Shown here piece after piece: positions 16,741 through 24,851 of a DNA stretch of 64,000 bases; the stretch's first letter is position 1; every line of letters starts with the position of its first letter. The position numbers and the translations under genes were made by a program. The notes beneath the pieces are model-generated. The model saw only the letters and a list, made by a program, of their open reading frames with translations. It made no database searches and was not told the DNA's origin. This DNA comes from Stanieria sp. NIES-3757 (GTDB lineage: Bacteria > Cyanobacteriota > Cyanobacteriia > Cyanobacteriales > Xenococcaceae). Location: NCBI GenBank assembly GCA_002355455.1, contig AP017375.1:1798001-1862000 (forward strand), in the 5' to 3' direction.

Positions 16741-17661
16741 TCAAAAAATAAAAGCATCTTCTGTAAGACTATTAACACTTACCTTTTCTACAGTCGCTAA
16801 AGTTGTATTCTCAAATTTAATTACGGCATTGCCAGATACTGAAGTAATATCAAGCTCGTCATAACTGATGCCACCTGTTAAGACCAACACATCTTGTCCA
16901 GCTTTAAAATCTTTAATACTTTCTCCAGTCTGATTGGTACTCAAAATAAATTGGTCAGCACCTTCACCACCAGTTAGAATATCGCTATTGTCTCCACCTT
17001 TAAGGATATCATCTCCTTTTCCTCCTTGAAGGTTGTCATTCCCTTTTCCTCCTGTGAGAGTATCGTTGCCATTATTTCCTTGAAGCAAATCGTTTCCGTC
17101 TCCACCAGTAAGAAAATCATTCCCGTTTCCGCCTACAAGAGTATCATTTCCTTTCAACCCTGTAAGATAATCATCTTGATTAGTTCCTTTGAGATTGTCT
17201 GAATTATTTGTACCTTTGATTCCATTGAAAACTGTCATCGAAAGGTCATAATTACCTCCGTCGTGGCCGTAGATAGGGTACTCTAGTTTTCCAGTTACAG
17301 GGTCGTAACCGGTGTCGATCTTAGTACTTACACCCACATAATACTCGCCATTAGAAGGAGCGGTAAATTCAAGATAAGAATCTTTCCCTAAAGTTTCATC
17401 GATAGCAGCATTATTGTCACTTGATGCTACTCCCTTACCATCAGCATTGTAGATTCGTAGCTGAGAATCTAGTTTTGATGCTTTTGGATCGACATCAACA
17501 TCGATAATAGCTACTTGTCCCTTATTCAGTTGAATTTTAATTAAGTCAACATCGTTTTGATCTTGTATCACCCCACTTTCTTCAAAGATTTTTTCTCCAT
17601 TAGGACTAATTCCACTATCACTAGCATCGGCAATTTTATTGTTAGGTTCACCTATCGCCAT
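16741..17661 (-). CDS. RTX calcium-binding repeat protein with PPC-like N-terminal domain
   Basis: Residues 25-150 resemble the bacterial pre-peptidase C-terminal (PPC) beta-sandwich: DLIKIQLNKGQVAIIDVDVD, LRIYNADGKGVASSDN and NGEYYVGVST. Residues 155-245 form about eight RTX nonapeptides of the GGxGNDxLxGG type, which bind calcium in a beta-roll. The C-terminus, ending DAFIF, fits a type I secretion signal. There is no N-terminal signal peptide, consistent with type I export. I infer an extracellular, calcium-folded protein of unknown activity; no protease or lipase catalytic domain is present. No exporter genes are adjacent. ATG at 17661 is the first start in frame. Confidence 0.85.
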   Translation of the reverse strand: MAIGEPNNKIADASDSGISPNGEKIFEESGVIQDQNDVDLIKIQLNKGQVAIIDVDVDPKASKLDSQLRIYNADGKGVASSDNNAAIDETLGKDSYLEFTAPSNGEYYVGVSTKIDTGYDPVTGKLEYPIYGHDGGNYDLSMTVFNGIKGTNNSDNLKGTNQDDYLTGLKGNDTLVGGNGNDFLTGGDGNDLLQGNNGNDTLTGGKGNDNLQGGKGDDILKGGDNSDILTGGEGADQFILSTNQTGESIKDFKAGQDVLVLTGGISYDELDITSVSGNAVIKFENTTLATVEKVSVNSLTEDAFIF

Positions 17662-18025
17662 TTATTTTTCTCCAAATCGGTAAAATAAACATAGAGAAAT
17701 GATTCCTTGGCTTTATTTTTACTGGCAGGAATTATCTCTACTGTCTGTAGAAAGAGCAAAAAGTTACAAGTTTAGTCAAGCTTAAGTTTTGATAACTTCT
17801 AACTGCGTCAATTGCTCTTATCTAAACTAAATAAATTATTTGCTTAGTTTTTACTGTAAGAAAAAGTGAGATATTTTGATTTAGTATGTTTTTAGAGAAT
17901 AAATTAAGCGATTTTGTAAATATTTATGAGCAAAAAGTAAATTTGGCATAAAATTCAAGATTTAAACCTAGTTAATATTTAGAAAGCCTCAAACTTTCCA
18001 AATTTTTATTTAACTAAATATATAA
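17662..18025. other. Divergent intergenic region between the RTX gene and the HTH gene
   Basis: The 364 bases are AT-rich and must contain both divergent promoters. I see no RNA gene, no long inverted repeat and no regulatory palindrome that I can name. Confidence 0.35.
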
Positions 18026-18598
18026 ATGAACTTTGAAGAAGCCCTAAAAATTTTACAATCCTCTTTTGAACCGAAAGGTCTTAACGATCTTCAAGAGATG
18101 GTATTTTTGTATGCTTGGCAGGGAAAAACCTATGAAGAAATTGCTGTAATTCTGGATTATGATACAGATTATATTCGGCAGATCGGTTCTCTTTTATGGC
18201 GATCGCTTTCTCAAGCCTTAAAAGAAAAAGTTACCAAAAAAAATTTGCATTCTGTCTTAAAACGATACCAAGAAATCAGAGATAAACAGAAAGAACTAGA
18301 GCTTTTTCTTAAATTGGAGCGAGATTCAAAACCAGAAATCGCTATTGACTCAGGTAACCCATATACTATATCGATCTATTTTCCAATCTCAAATACTTAT
18401 ACCAACGCTAAACAGCAATTAGTTAACAACAATAGTGTTGCTGTAGCTAAACGAAAAGAAGATTTACCTATTTTACCAGCAGATGAATTATTTTCATTTT
18501 TAGAAAAACTAGATGAAATGTATGCCAACAGCCTCCACAATACTAGTGATCTAAAATTAAAAACTATCACTTTGATGCTGTCTTTGAGCTTCGTATAA
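18026..18598 (+). CDS. Stand-alone N-terminal HTH domain of the cyanobacterial NB-ARC/WD40 (vMAP-like) type, 190 aa
   Basis: The first 85 residues (MNFEEALKILQ...; LNDLQEMVFLYAWQGKTYEE; WRSLSQALKEKVTKKNL) match the helix-turn-helix-like module found at the N-terminus of large cyanobacterial NB-ARC, AAA or WD40 proteins of putative conflict or signalling systems. Here the rest is only about 100 residues, with a charged linker helix (RYQEIRDKQKELELFLKLER) and no ATPase or repeat domain. It may be an adaptor or a degraded long gene. Its last 42 bases overlap the 3' end of the convergent methyltransferase gene. The ATG at 18026 coincides with the usual domain start. Confidence 0.75.
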   Translation: MNFEEALKILQSSFEPKGLNDLQEMVFLYAWQGKTYEEIAVILDYDTDYIRQIGSLLWRSLSQALKEKVTKKNLHSVLKRYQEIRDKQKELELFLKLERDSKPEIAIDSGNPYTISIYFPISNTYTNAKQQLVNNNSVAVAKRKEDLPILPADELFSFLEKLDEMYANSLHNTSDLKLKTITLMLSLSFV

Positions 18599-19348
18599 TA
18601 ATAAAGCACTCGTAATCGCCACGTTTAAAGATTCAACTTGATTATTCAACGGAATTTTGACTTTTAAATCGGCTAACTCAATCAATTCCTCGGATAATCC
18701 CGCCCCTTCATTACCAAGTAAAATCATCGTAGGACGATGAAAATCTATTTCCCAATATGTCATTGTTGCTTGAGGTAAAGTCGCAATTATTTGAATACCC
18801 TGTTGTTTCAATTGCTTGATTTCCTCCGCCAGATTTTGACTTACTACCATCGGTAACTTAAACCATTCTCCTACCGATGCTCTTAATACTTTAGGATTAT
18901 CAAAATCAACACTATCCTGACTCAACCAAATACCATCTACATTGGTTGCCACTGCCGTACGAATAATTGTCCCCAAGTTACCAGGATCTTGTAGCCTTTC
19001 CAATACTAACCCCAAACTGATTTTTTCTTGAGTTAGTCTTTGTGGTACTTTTCTGACTGCTGTTGCTACTATGCCATCAGGATTAATTGTAGTTGCGATC
19101 GCATCTAAAACTTCTGGAGAAACTAATTCTGTTCTTAGTGCTTGTTGGGAAATTTTCTGCCATAATTGCTGATGACTTTGTTGCCATTTAGGAGTACAAC
19201 AAACTGTAACAAGCTCGTAATTTACCTGACAAGCTGCTGTAAGTAAATTAGTTCCTTCTAGTAGTAATAAATTTTGCTTTTGTCTTTCCCTACTACGATG
19301 AAGTTTACGAAGTTGCTTGATGAGGGGATTTTTTATACTGGTAAGCAT
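18557..19348 (-). CDS. TrmH/SpoU-family RNA 2'-O-methyltransferase
   Basis: The 263-residue protein has the N-terminal substrate-binding subdomain (IKQLRKLHRSRERQKQNLLLLEG) and the SPOUT knot motifs: motif 1 LERLQDPGNLGTIIRTA with the catalytic Asn and Arg, motif 2 MILLGNEGAGLSEEL, and motif 3 VESLNVAITSALLLYEAQ. These enzymes methylate ribose 2'-OH groups in rRNA or tRNA using S-adenosylmethionine. Layout resembles RlmB/TsnR-type 23S rRNA methyltransferases, but the target base cannot be read from sequence. The start ATG at 19348 gives the standard N-terminus. It overlaps the convergent HTH gene by 42 bp, and a tRNA-Leu gene lies just upstream on the same strand. Confidence 0.93.
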   Translation of the reverse strand: MLTSIKNPLIKQLRKLHRSRERQKQNLLLLEGTNLLTAACQVNYELVTVCCTPKWQQSHQQLWQKISQQALRTELVSPEVLDAIATTINPDGIVATAVRKVPQRLTQEKISLGLVLERLQDPGNLGTIIRTAVATNVDGIWLSQDSVDFDNPKVLRASVGEWFKLPMVVSQNLAEEIKQLKQQGIQIIATLPQATMTYWEIDFHRPTMILLGNEGAGLSEELIELADLKVKIPLNNQVESLNVAITSALLLYEAQRQHQSDSF

Positions 19349-19404
19349 GCCTTACCACCAACCCTTGACGAATCATAGAAAACAAGGTGATACTTAGGTG
19401 CAAA

Positions 19405-19489
19405 TGCGGAACCCGGGACTTGAACCCGGAAGTTCTAAACGAACACTAGAACCTGAATCTAGCGCGTCTACCAATTCCGCCAGTTCCGC
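19405..19489 (-). tRNA. trnL-CAG: tRNA-Leu (anticodon CAG)
   Basis: Read on the minus strand, the acceptor arm GCGGAAC pairs with GTTCCGC and A73 is the discriminator. The D arm has GGCGGAATTGGTAGACGC, the anticodon arm is CTAGA-TTCAGGT-TCTAG giving anticodon CAG, there is a class II long variable arm (GTTCG...GAAC), and the T arm is CCGGGTTCAAGTCCCGG. At 85 nt with a long variable arm it is tRNA-Leu, reading CUG codons. CCA is not encoded. Confidence 0.97.
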
Positions 19490-19662
19490 AAAATATCTAC
19501 ACACAAATTACTATTATCTTTTAGCAAACAAATTATGTCAAGAAAGCAATTAACATTACATTCTCAATCATTCAATTAGTTTAGTTAATTTCAGGTAAAA
19601 TCTAAACCAAATTTTTTTTATTTCTCGACTACTTAATTGTTTAATTTTTTCTCATTCAGTTT

Positions 19663-19667
19663 GGAGG
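19663..19667 (+). promoter_or_regulatory. Shine-Dalgarno site that suggests an ATT start for murA
   Basis: GGAGG at 19663-19667 is followed after 8 bases by ATT at 19676, in frame with murA. No ATG, GTG or TTG lies at that spacing; the in-frame TTG codons at 19637 and 19661 lie before the site or touch it. Confidence 0.5.
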
Positions 19668-19675
19668 ATAAAGCC

Positions 19676-20995
19676 ATTAACCTATCTCTAAAATTAACAC
19701 AAACTCCACTTGTCTCAGCAGACGACCAACCCAAATTAAAAATTGTTGGTAAAGCATCTCTGCACGGAGAAGTAAAAATTAGTGGAGCAAAAAACTCGGC
19801 TCTAGTATTAATGGCAGGGTCATTACTTTGCGAGGGAGATTCTCAACTTCATAATGTACCCGATCTAGTAGATATCAAGCGAATGAGCGAACTTCTCAAG
19901 GCTTTAGGTGCAAAAATTGTTAAAAAAGACAATATCTTTGAGATTAATGCTACTGCGATCGATCCCACTAAAGCTCCTTATGATATCGTATCCCAATTAA
20001 GGGCAAGTTTTTTTATTATTGGTCCTTTACTTAGTCGATTTGGTGTGGTTCGTATTCCTCTACCAGGAGGTTGTGCCATTGGAGCTAGACCGGTAGACCT
20101 CCATGTTCGAGGTTTACAAGCAATGGGGGCTAATGTTCGCATTGAATCGGGAATTGTTCATGCCAATGTAGTTGGGAGAAATAAAAGACTTCAAGGAGCT
20201 AATATTTTTCTTGACTATCCTAGTGTTGGTGCTACCGAAACCATTATGATGGCAGCAACTCTAGCAGAAGGAGAGACCAAAATCGAAAACGCTGCGCAAG
20301 AACCAGAAGTCGTTGATTTAGCTAACTTTTGTTGCCAAATGGGTGCCAAAATTAGTGGTGCAGGAACTAATACAATTATTATTTCTGGAGTTAAAAGCTT
20401 ACATCCTGTAAAATATAGTGTCATTCCCGATCGCATCGAGGCAGGAACATTCTTAGTTGCAGGAGCAATTACTCATTCAGAAATTTCTTTGTTTCCAGTA
20501 ATTTCTGAACATTTAGCTCCAGTTATTGCCAAATTACAAAATATAGGTTGTCAAGTTATTGCTGAAGAAACAGAACGTTTGCGAATTATTCCTGGAGAAT
20601 TAAAAGCAACAGATATTGAAACCTTACCTTATCCAGGATTTCCTACCGATATGCAGGCACAATTTATGGCTTTACTTAGTATTAGTGAAGGCAATAGTGT
20701 CGTTAGCGAAACTGTTTTTGAAAATCGCTTGCGTCATGTTGCTGAGTTAAGGCGAATGGGTGCAGATATTCGAGTTAAAAGCAACCATGCTTTAATCCGT
20801 GGTATACCTTTTCTTTCTGGTGCGCCAGTCATGGCAAGTGATTTACGCGCTTCTGCTGCTTTGGTTTTAGCAGGTTTAGCAGCCGAAGGAACAACTATTG
20901 TATCTGGGCTACATCATCTCGACCGAGGTTATGACAACATAGAAGGAAAATTACGACAACTAGGAGCTAAACTCGAACGAATTAATCCTACTTGA
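19676..20995 (+). CDS. murA: UDP-N-acetylglucosamine 1-carboxyvinyltransferase
   Basis: MurA transfers enolpyruvate from PEP to UDP-GlcNAc, the first committed step of peptidoglycan synthesis. The family start of the fold, [18 protein letters not shown] with its catalytic Lys-Asn, is clear. The PEP-binding loop [15 protein letters not shown] includes the catalytic Cys, and later motifs such as [19 protein letters not shown] and [15 protein letters not shown] follow. I place the start at ATT 19676, because GGAGG lies 8 bases upstream and it gives 439 residues with about 21 before the first conserved strand; TTG at 19637 would add 13 hydrophobic residues that look untranslated. The enzyme is cytosolic. 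An inverted repeat follows the stop. The enzyme call is certain; the start is not. Confidence 0.95.
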   Translation: MNLSLKLTQTPLVSADDQPKLKIVGKASLHGEVKISGAKNSALVLMAGSLLCEGDSQLHNVPDLVDIKRMSELLKALGAKIVKKDNIFEINATAIDPTKAPYDIVSQLRASFFIIGPLLSRFGVVRIPLPGGCAIGARPVDLHVRGLQAMGANVRIESGIVHANVVGRNKRLQGANIFLDYPSVGATETIMMAATLAEGETKIENAAQEPEVVDLANFCCQMGAKISGAGTNTIIISGVKSLHPVKYSVIPDRIEAGTFLVAGAITHSEISLFPVISEHLAPVIAKLQNIGCQVIAEETERLRIIPGELKATDIETLPYPGFPTDMQAQFMALLSISEGNSVVSETVFENRLRHVAELRRMGADIRVKSNHALIRGIPFLSGAPVMASDLRASAALVLAGLAAEGTTIVSGLHHLDRGYDNIEGKLRQLGAKLERINPT

Positions 20996-21055
20996 GATTA
21001 GGTTAGTTAGCTTCATCCTAAAAAAAACATTCAACTGAAGATATGCTGAGAAATT

Positions 21056-21107
21056 GGGGAACTCAGGAGCATGGAAAAAGGCAAAAATTCCTTGTTCCCA
21101 GTTCCCC
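21056..21107. repeat. Inverted repeat downstream of murA
   Basis: GGGGAACT (21056-21063) pairs with AGTTCCCC (21100-21107), with further partial pairing inside (CAGG with CCTTG). It belongs to the TTCCC/GTTCCC-rich spacers common in cyanobacterial genomes. It lacks a T-run, so terminator function for murA is only possible. Confidence 0.5.
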
Positions 21108-21203
21108 GTCACTTTTATGCGATAATTCTTAATAGATATTTTAATATTTGTTTCAAATAGATAACTCTAGATATTGGGGTTTTTATCAAACCCAGTCTTT
21201 TAT

Positions 21204-21551
21204 ATGAGCAATCCAGGTCAAGAAAAAACTTTAGCCGAGCAAGCTCCAGCAAGTTATGAATGTCGTTCTTGCGGTTATATCTACGAGCCTGCTAAGGGAG
21301 ATAATCAAACTAATATTTCTCCAGGTACTTTGTTTACAGATTTACCCGATACTTGGCGTTGTCCAGTATGTAAAGCGCGTAAAACTCAATTTGTCAACAT
21401 TGGTGCTAAAGGAGCTCCGTCTGGATTTGCAGAAAATCTCAACTACGGTTTTGGCGTAAATCGCCTAACCCCAGGTCAAAAAAATCTATTAATTTTTGGA
21501 GCTTTAGCTCTAGGATTTTTATTTTTTATGAGCTTATACGCTCTTAATTAA
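21204..21551 (+). CDS. rubA: Membrane-anchored rubredoxin RubA
   Basis: The 115-residue protein has a rubredoxin domain with the two iron-binding Cys pairs, CRSCGY near residues 20-25 and CPVCKA near 53-58, and the typical PDTWRCP context, then a linker ([20 protein letters not shown]) and one C-terminal membrane helix. Cyanobacterial and plastid RubA acts in photosystem assembly, with reported effects on PSI and PSII accumulation. ATG at 21204 is preferred over TTG at 21174, because the family begins with a short polar tail. The gene is first in the conserved order rubA-ycf48-psbEFLJ, although 173 bp separate it from ycf48, which may have its own promoter. Confidence 0.95.
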   Translation: MSNPGQEKTLAEQAPASYECRSCGYIYEPAKGDNQTNISPGTLFTDLPDTWRCPVCKARKTQFVNIGAKGAPSGFAENLNYGFGVNRLTPGQKNLLIFGALALGFLFFMSLYALN

Positions 21552-21724
21552 CTAAGTAAATGTAAGCTTACTCACTTTCTTAGTCTCTTAAAAAGAAGAT
21601 TTGAGCAGTCTGCTTTTTTTCGACCAGATTTAGAAAGATAGAGTTATTTATGTTTACTATTTTGATTTTGATTAAATAAACAAACGAGAGCTTATCTTAA
21701 TCGCTTCTCTTCACGAGTTATGGG

Positions 21725-22726
21725 ATGTTTATGACTTTATTTCTGAGAAGACTGAAACAATTCGCAATATTAATAACTATTTCTATACTTTGTCTTAGCT
21801 GTAGTGACCTTAATTCTGTAAGCTACAATCCTTGGCAAATTAAAACTTTACCTACAGAAGCTATTTTGGCCGATATTGCTTTTACTGACGATTCAAACCA
21901 CGGTTGGTTGGTCGGAACTCAAGCTTCTCTGTTTGAAACCAACGACGGTGGCAATACTTGGCAACAAAAAGTTTTAAATTTAGAAGACGAAAAAGTCTCC
22001 TTTTCCGCAATTAGTTTTGCTGGACAAGAAGGATGGATTGTTGGCAAGCCTTCTATTTTATTACATACTGAGGATGGTGGTACAACCTGGTCTCGGATTC
22101 CTCTCAGTGCTAAATTACCTGGAGCTCCCGATGGAATTGTGGCATTAGGAACTGCTTCAGCAGAAATGGTCACTGATTTAGGAGCAATTTACAAAACTAC
22201 TGATGGTGGTAAAACCTGGAAAGCTTTAGTTGAAGGAGCGGTAGGGGTAGCACGTCATATTAATCGCTCTGCCGATGGTAAATATGTAGCTGTTTCTGCC
22301 AGAGGAAACTTTTATTCTACTTGGGAACCAGGTCAAACTGAATGGACTCCTCATCAACGTACCTCTTCCCGTCGTCTCCAAAACATGGGCTTTAATTCCG
22401 ATGATAGTTTGTGGCTCTTAGCTCGTGGCGGACAAATGCAATTTAGCGAACCTGAAGATTTTGAAGCTTGGCAAGAACCAATCTATCCTGAATTTGCTAC
22501 CAGTTGGGGATTATTAGATCTCGCTTCTCGTAGTCCTGAAGAGATTTGGGTAGCTGGAGGAAGTGGTAACTTACTCTGTAGTTTTGATGGTGGAAAAACT
22601 TGGCAAAAAGATCGAGAAGTAGAAGAAGTTCCTTCAAATTTCTATAAAGTAGTCTTCTTGTCTCCTGAACAAGGATTTGTCCTTGGAGAAAGAGGTGTCT
22701 TACTCAAATACGAACCAACTACCTAA
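21725..22726 (+). CDS. ycf48: Photosystem II assembly factor Ycf48 (HCF136 homologue)
   Basis: The 333-residue protein starts with a basic, hydrophobic signal (LRRLKQFAILITISILCL) and a lipobox-like LSCS, so it is probably a lipoprotein on the lumenal side of the membrane. The rest is a seven-bladed beta-propeller with repeated TxDGGxTW motifs (TNDGGNTW, TEDGGTTW, TTDGGKTW, SFDGGKTW) and the Arg-rich RTSSRRLQNMGF patch characteristic of Ycf48. It binds the D1 precursor early in PSII reaction-centre assembly. ATG at 21725 or 21731 is the start. It lies 96 bp upstream of psbE in the standard cyanobacterial arrangement. Confidence 0.97.
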   Translation: MFMTLFLRRLKQFAILITISILCLSCSDLNSVSYNPWQIKTLPTEAILADIAFTDDSNHGWLVGTQASLFETNDGGNTWQQKVLNLEDEKVSFSAISFAGQEGWIVGKPSILLHTEDGGTTWSRIPLSAKLPGAPDGIVALGTASAEMVTDLGAIYKTTDGGKTWKALVEGAVGVARHINRSADGKYVAVSARGNFYSTWEPGQTEWTPHQRTSSRRLQNMGFNSDDSLWLLARGGQMQFSEPEDFEAWQEPIYPEFATSWGLLDLASRSPEEIWVAGGSGNLLCSFDGGKTWQKDREVEEVPSNFYKVVFLSPEQGFVLGERGVLLKYEPTT

Positions 22727-22822
22727 AGTAGTTTAAAATCTAACTTCAATAGTTAAGAAACTAATCGGTTTCTAATAATGTAAACTATCTTGTAAAACTT
22801 TAATTGAGGAGAAGTCAAATTA

Positions 22823-23068
22823 ATGGCAGGTACAACTGGAGAACGTCCGTTTTCAGATATTATTACTAGCATTCGTTATTGGGTAATTCATAGTATTACT
22901 ATCCCAATGTTGTTCATTGCAGGATGGTTGTTTGTTAGTACTGGGCTTGCTTATGATGTTTTTGGTACTCCCCGTCCTAACGAATACTTTACTCAAGACC
23001 GTTTAGAATTACCCATTATTAACGATCGCTATAAAGCTAGCGAACAAATTAAGGAATTTAACCAATAG
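22823..23068 (+). CDS. psbE: Cytochrome b559 alpha subunit
   Basis: The 81-residue PsbE has a short stromal N-terminus ([20 protein letters not shown]), the haem-ligand His in WVIHSITIP near residue 23, one membrane helix, and a lumenal tail ([12 protein letters not shown]). It pairs with PsbF to hold the haem of cytochrome b559 in the photosystem II core, and is needed for PSII assembly. A GAGGAG ribosome-binding site lies upstream of the ATG. It is the first gene of psbE-psbF-psbL-psbJ, with 29 bp to psbF. Length and sequence are normal for the family. Confidence 0.99.
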   Translation: MAGTTGERPFSDIITSIRYWVIHSITIPMLFIAGWLFVSTGLAYDVFGTPRPNEYFTQDRLELPIINDRYKASEQIKEFNQ

Positions 23069-23091
23069 ATTGTTGAGAAAAAAATTAGTAA

Positions 23092-23232
<141 letters not shown>

Positions 23233-23240
23233 GAGAATCA

Positions 23241-23360
23241 ATGGACAGAAATACTAATCCCAATCGACAACCAGTTGAACTTAATCGCACTTCTCTTTAT
23301 TTAGGATTATTGCTGATTGCTGTTCTTGGTCTTTTGTTCTCCAGTTATTTCTTTAATTAA
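23241..23360 (+). CDS. psbL: Photosystem II protein L
   Basis: The 39-residue PsbL ([20 protein letters not shown], one membrane helix, ending SSYFFN) is complete. The true start is ATG at 23241, after AGGAGA with good spacing; the frame is open farther upstream to 23151, but that stretch overlaps psbF. PsbL sits at the PSII monomer interface and supports QA function and dimer stability. It is the third gene of the psbEFLJ operon, 48 bp before psbJ. Confidence 0.99.
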   Translation: MDRNTNPNRQPVELNRTSLYLGLLLIAVLGLLFSSYFFN

Positions 23361-23408
23361 TTGGATTTAATGATTTAATTATTTAACAGCAATTAGGAGG
23401 AAAAAATT

Positions 23409-23528
23409 ATGTTTGCAGAAGGAAGAATTCCTTTGTGGATTGTAGCAACCGTGGCAGGTTTAGGTGTAATTGCCGTAGTTGGTATCTTTTTCTATGGTGC
23501 TTATGCTGGTGTAGGTTCAGCAATGTAA
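23409..23528 (+). CDS. psbJ: Photosystem II protein J
   Basis: ATG at 23409 opens 39 codons: [20 protein letters not shown], one membrane helix, then [13 protein letters not shown], the typical PsbJ sequence. A strong AGGAGG site lies 8 bases upstream. PsbJ is a peripheral one-helix PSII subunit near the QB plastoquinone channel. It is the last gene of psbEFLJ, and a long stem-loop with a T-run follows within 40 bp. Confidence 0.98.
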   Translation: MFAEGRIPLWIVATVAGLGVIAVVGIFFYGAYAGVGSAM

Positions 23529-23566
23529 ATCTTGCTTAGAAACTACTTTTGAATGATTATTTTGGT

Positions 23567-23649
23567 AAAAAACCGCTGGTTAAAACTTTGGTTGGACAAA
23601 GCAAGGTTTCCTCGCCGTCCCCCAAAGTTAAATTGGCGGTATTTTTTTG
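23567..23649 (+). terminator. Compound stem-loop terminator of the psbEFLJ operon
   Basis: An outer stem ACCGC (about 23572-23576) pairs with GCGGT (23636-23640), and an inner stem AACTTTGG (23584-23591) pairs with CCAAAGTT (23622-23629). A run of seven T follows the outer arm at 23642-23648. Placement 40 bp after psbJ fits termination of the operon before the convergent GrpE-like gene. Confidence 0.65.
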
Positions 23650-23666
23650 GTTGATTAGTCAGATTT

Positions 23667-24320
23667 TTATTCAAGAGGACTAACTCTAGCTCGATATAAT
23701 AATTTATCTCTTTGTTTATAACCAACATAGCGAACTTTAACCATTTCTCCTGGTTGAGCAGAACCTTTCATTAATTCATGCCAGATTGGATCGTAAGGTA
23801 ATTCTTCTCCAACAGAGGCGATCGCTTCAACTCCCCATTGTTCTAATAAATGCTCAACTGGCTTAACTAATGGTAATAATTTTTCTGCTAATAGTTGAGG
23901 ATTTTTGTGTACTGCTACTGCTGCGGTTGGCCATTGTAATAGCCAAGATTCTAAAACTTGGATGCTTTCCTGCTGAAATTCTTGATAAAGAAGCTCTTGC
24001 TGCTGTTTTAGCTGTTGTTGTAATTTTTGGTATTCTTGTTGTAAGTTGACTAAATCTTGTTCCGATTGAGTTACAACATCAATGGAATTAGATTGCTCAA
24101 CAAAAGTTTTAATTAATTTATCGAGCGGTAGTTGTAAAGTTGCAGCAATTTTTAAAAGCGTTTCTAGCTGCATTTTGGTGATTAAACCATATTGAAGTCT
24201 GGTTAACTGCCAAATAGAAACCCCAGAAAGACGGCTTAGTTCTTCTACATCAACAATATTTGCTTGAGTCATTAAATGTTGAAGTAACTCATGATTTTTT
24301 TGATATAAAGATTCACTCAT
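23667..24320 (-). CDS. GrpE-like protein with N-terminal XRE-type HTH (217 aa)
   Basis: Residues 20-75 look like an XRE/Cro helix-turn-helix (VEELSRLSGVSIWQLTRLQYG; LETLLKIAATLQLPLDKLI). Residues 85-120 are a Gln-rich coiled coil (LQQEYQKLQQQLKQQQELLY), and the C-terminal 90 residues resemble the GrpE head and beta-domain, with YDPIWHELM, GEMVKVRYVGYKQRDKLLYRA. GrpE exchanges nucleotide on DnaK; a DNA-binding-like module in front of it suggests a regulatory variant rather than the housekeeping GrpE, for which neighbouring dnaK or dnaJ would be expected but is absent. ATG at 24320 is preferred over TTG at 24332. Sulfiredoxin lies 49 bp upstream on the same strand, a probable stress-related pair. 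Confidence 0.75.
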   Translation of the reverse strand: MSESLYQKNHELLQHLMTQANIVDVEELSRLSGVSIWQLTRLQYGLITKMQLETLLKIAATLQLPLDKLIKTFVEQSNSIDVVTQSEQDLVNLQQEYQKLQQQLKQQQELLYQEFQQESIQVLESWLLQWPTAAVAVHKNPQLLAEKLLPLVKPVEHLLEQWGVEAIASVGEELPYDPIWHELMKGSAQPGEMVKVRYVGYKQRDKLLYRARVSPLE

Positions 24321-24369
24321 GGTAATCTTCAATTGATTTATAGTTCGATAATTAGTTTTTGATGATTGG

Positions 24370-24633
24370 TTAGGCTAAATGTCTTTGTAAAACCGAACGA
24401 GGCGCTTGACGAACTCGACATTTAATTGTTTCTTTGCCTAGACGTTGATGAGCCTCAAAACGATGACAACCAGAAAAACCGTAATATTTTCCTTCTACTT
24501 CTAAAACATCAATCGGTTCTTTTAAACCAACTAGGGCAATTGATTCCATTAATTGTTCTACTTTATTGGAATCAGTCTGTCTTGGTAGAGGTCGATTGAT
24601 TTGCTTTAATGGAATATTTTCGATCTTAACCAT
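24370..24633 (-). CDS. srx: Sulfiredoxin
   Basis: The 87-residue protein has the ParB-like sulfiredoxin fold, with the catalytic motif FSGCHRFEAHQRLG containing the active-site Cys at residue 56 and the conserved HR pair. The N-terminus (IPLKQINRPLPRQTD) also matches the family. Sulfiredoxin uses ATP to reduce sulphinic 2-Cys peroxiredoxins, repairing them after hydrogen peroxide overload, and is known in several cyanobacteria. ATG at 24633 is the natural start. It is followed on the same strand by the GrpE-like HTH gene, 49 bp away; the two may form a small oxidative-stress operon. It is divergent from the PatA-like gene. Confidence 0.93.
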   Translation of the reverse strand: MVKIENIPLKQINRPLPRQTDSNKVEQLMESIALVGLKEPIDVLEVEGKYYGFSGCHRFEAHQRLGKETIKCRVRQAPRSVLQRHLA

Positions 24634-24851
24634 TTTTGCCTATTTGATAATTGTCCAAAAATCATACTCATTATGAGTTTGATTATACAGTCAAGACCGA
24701 AAATAAAACAATTTTTTCAGTAAATATCCAAAAAGAACTTTAATAGAGTCTTCTTTCAATTCATTGTTTAATCAAATTGTCAATAATTTTTCCTATGTTA
24801 AGATTGTGGTTATTTTACAATCGACTTGAGGCAAAACTTAACAATGGAGCA

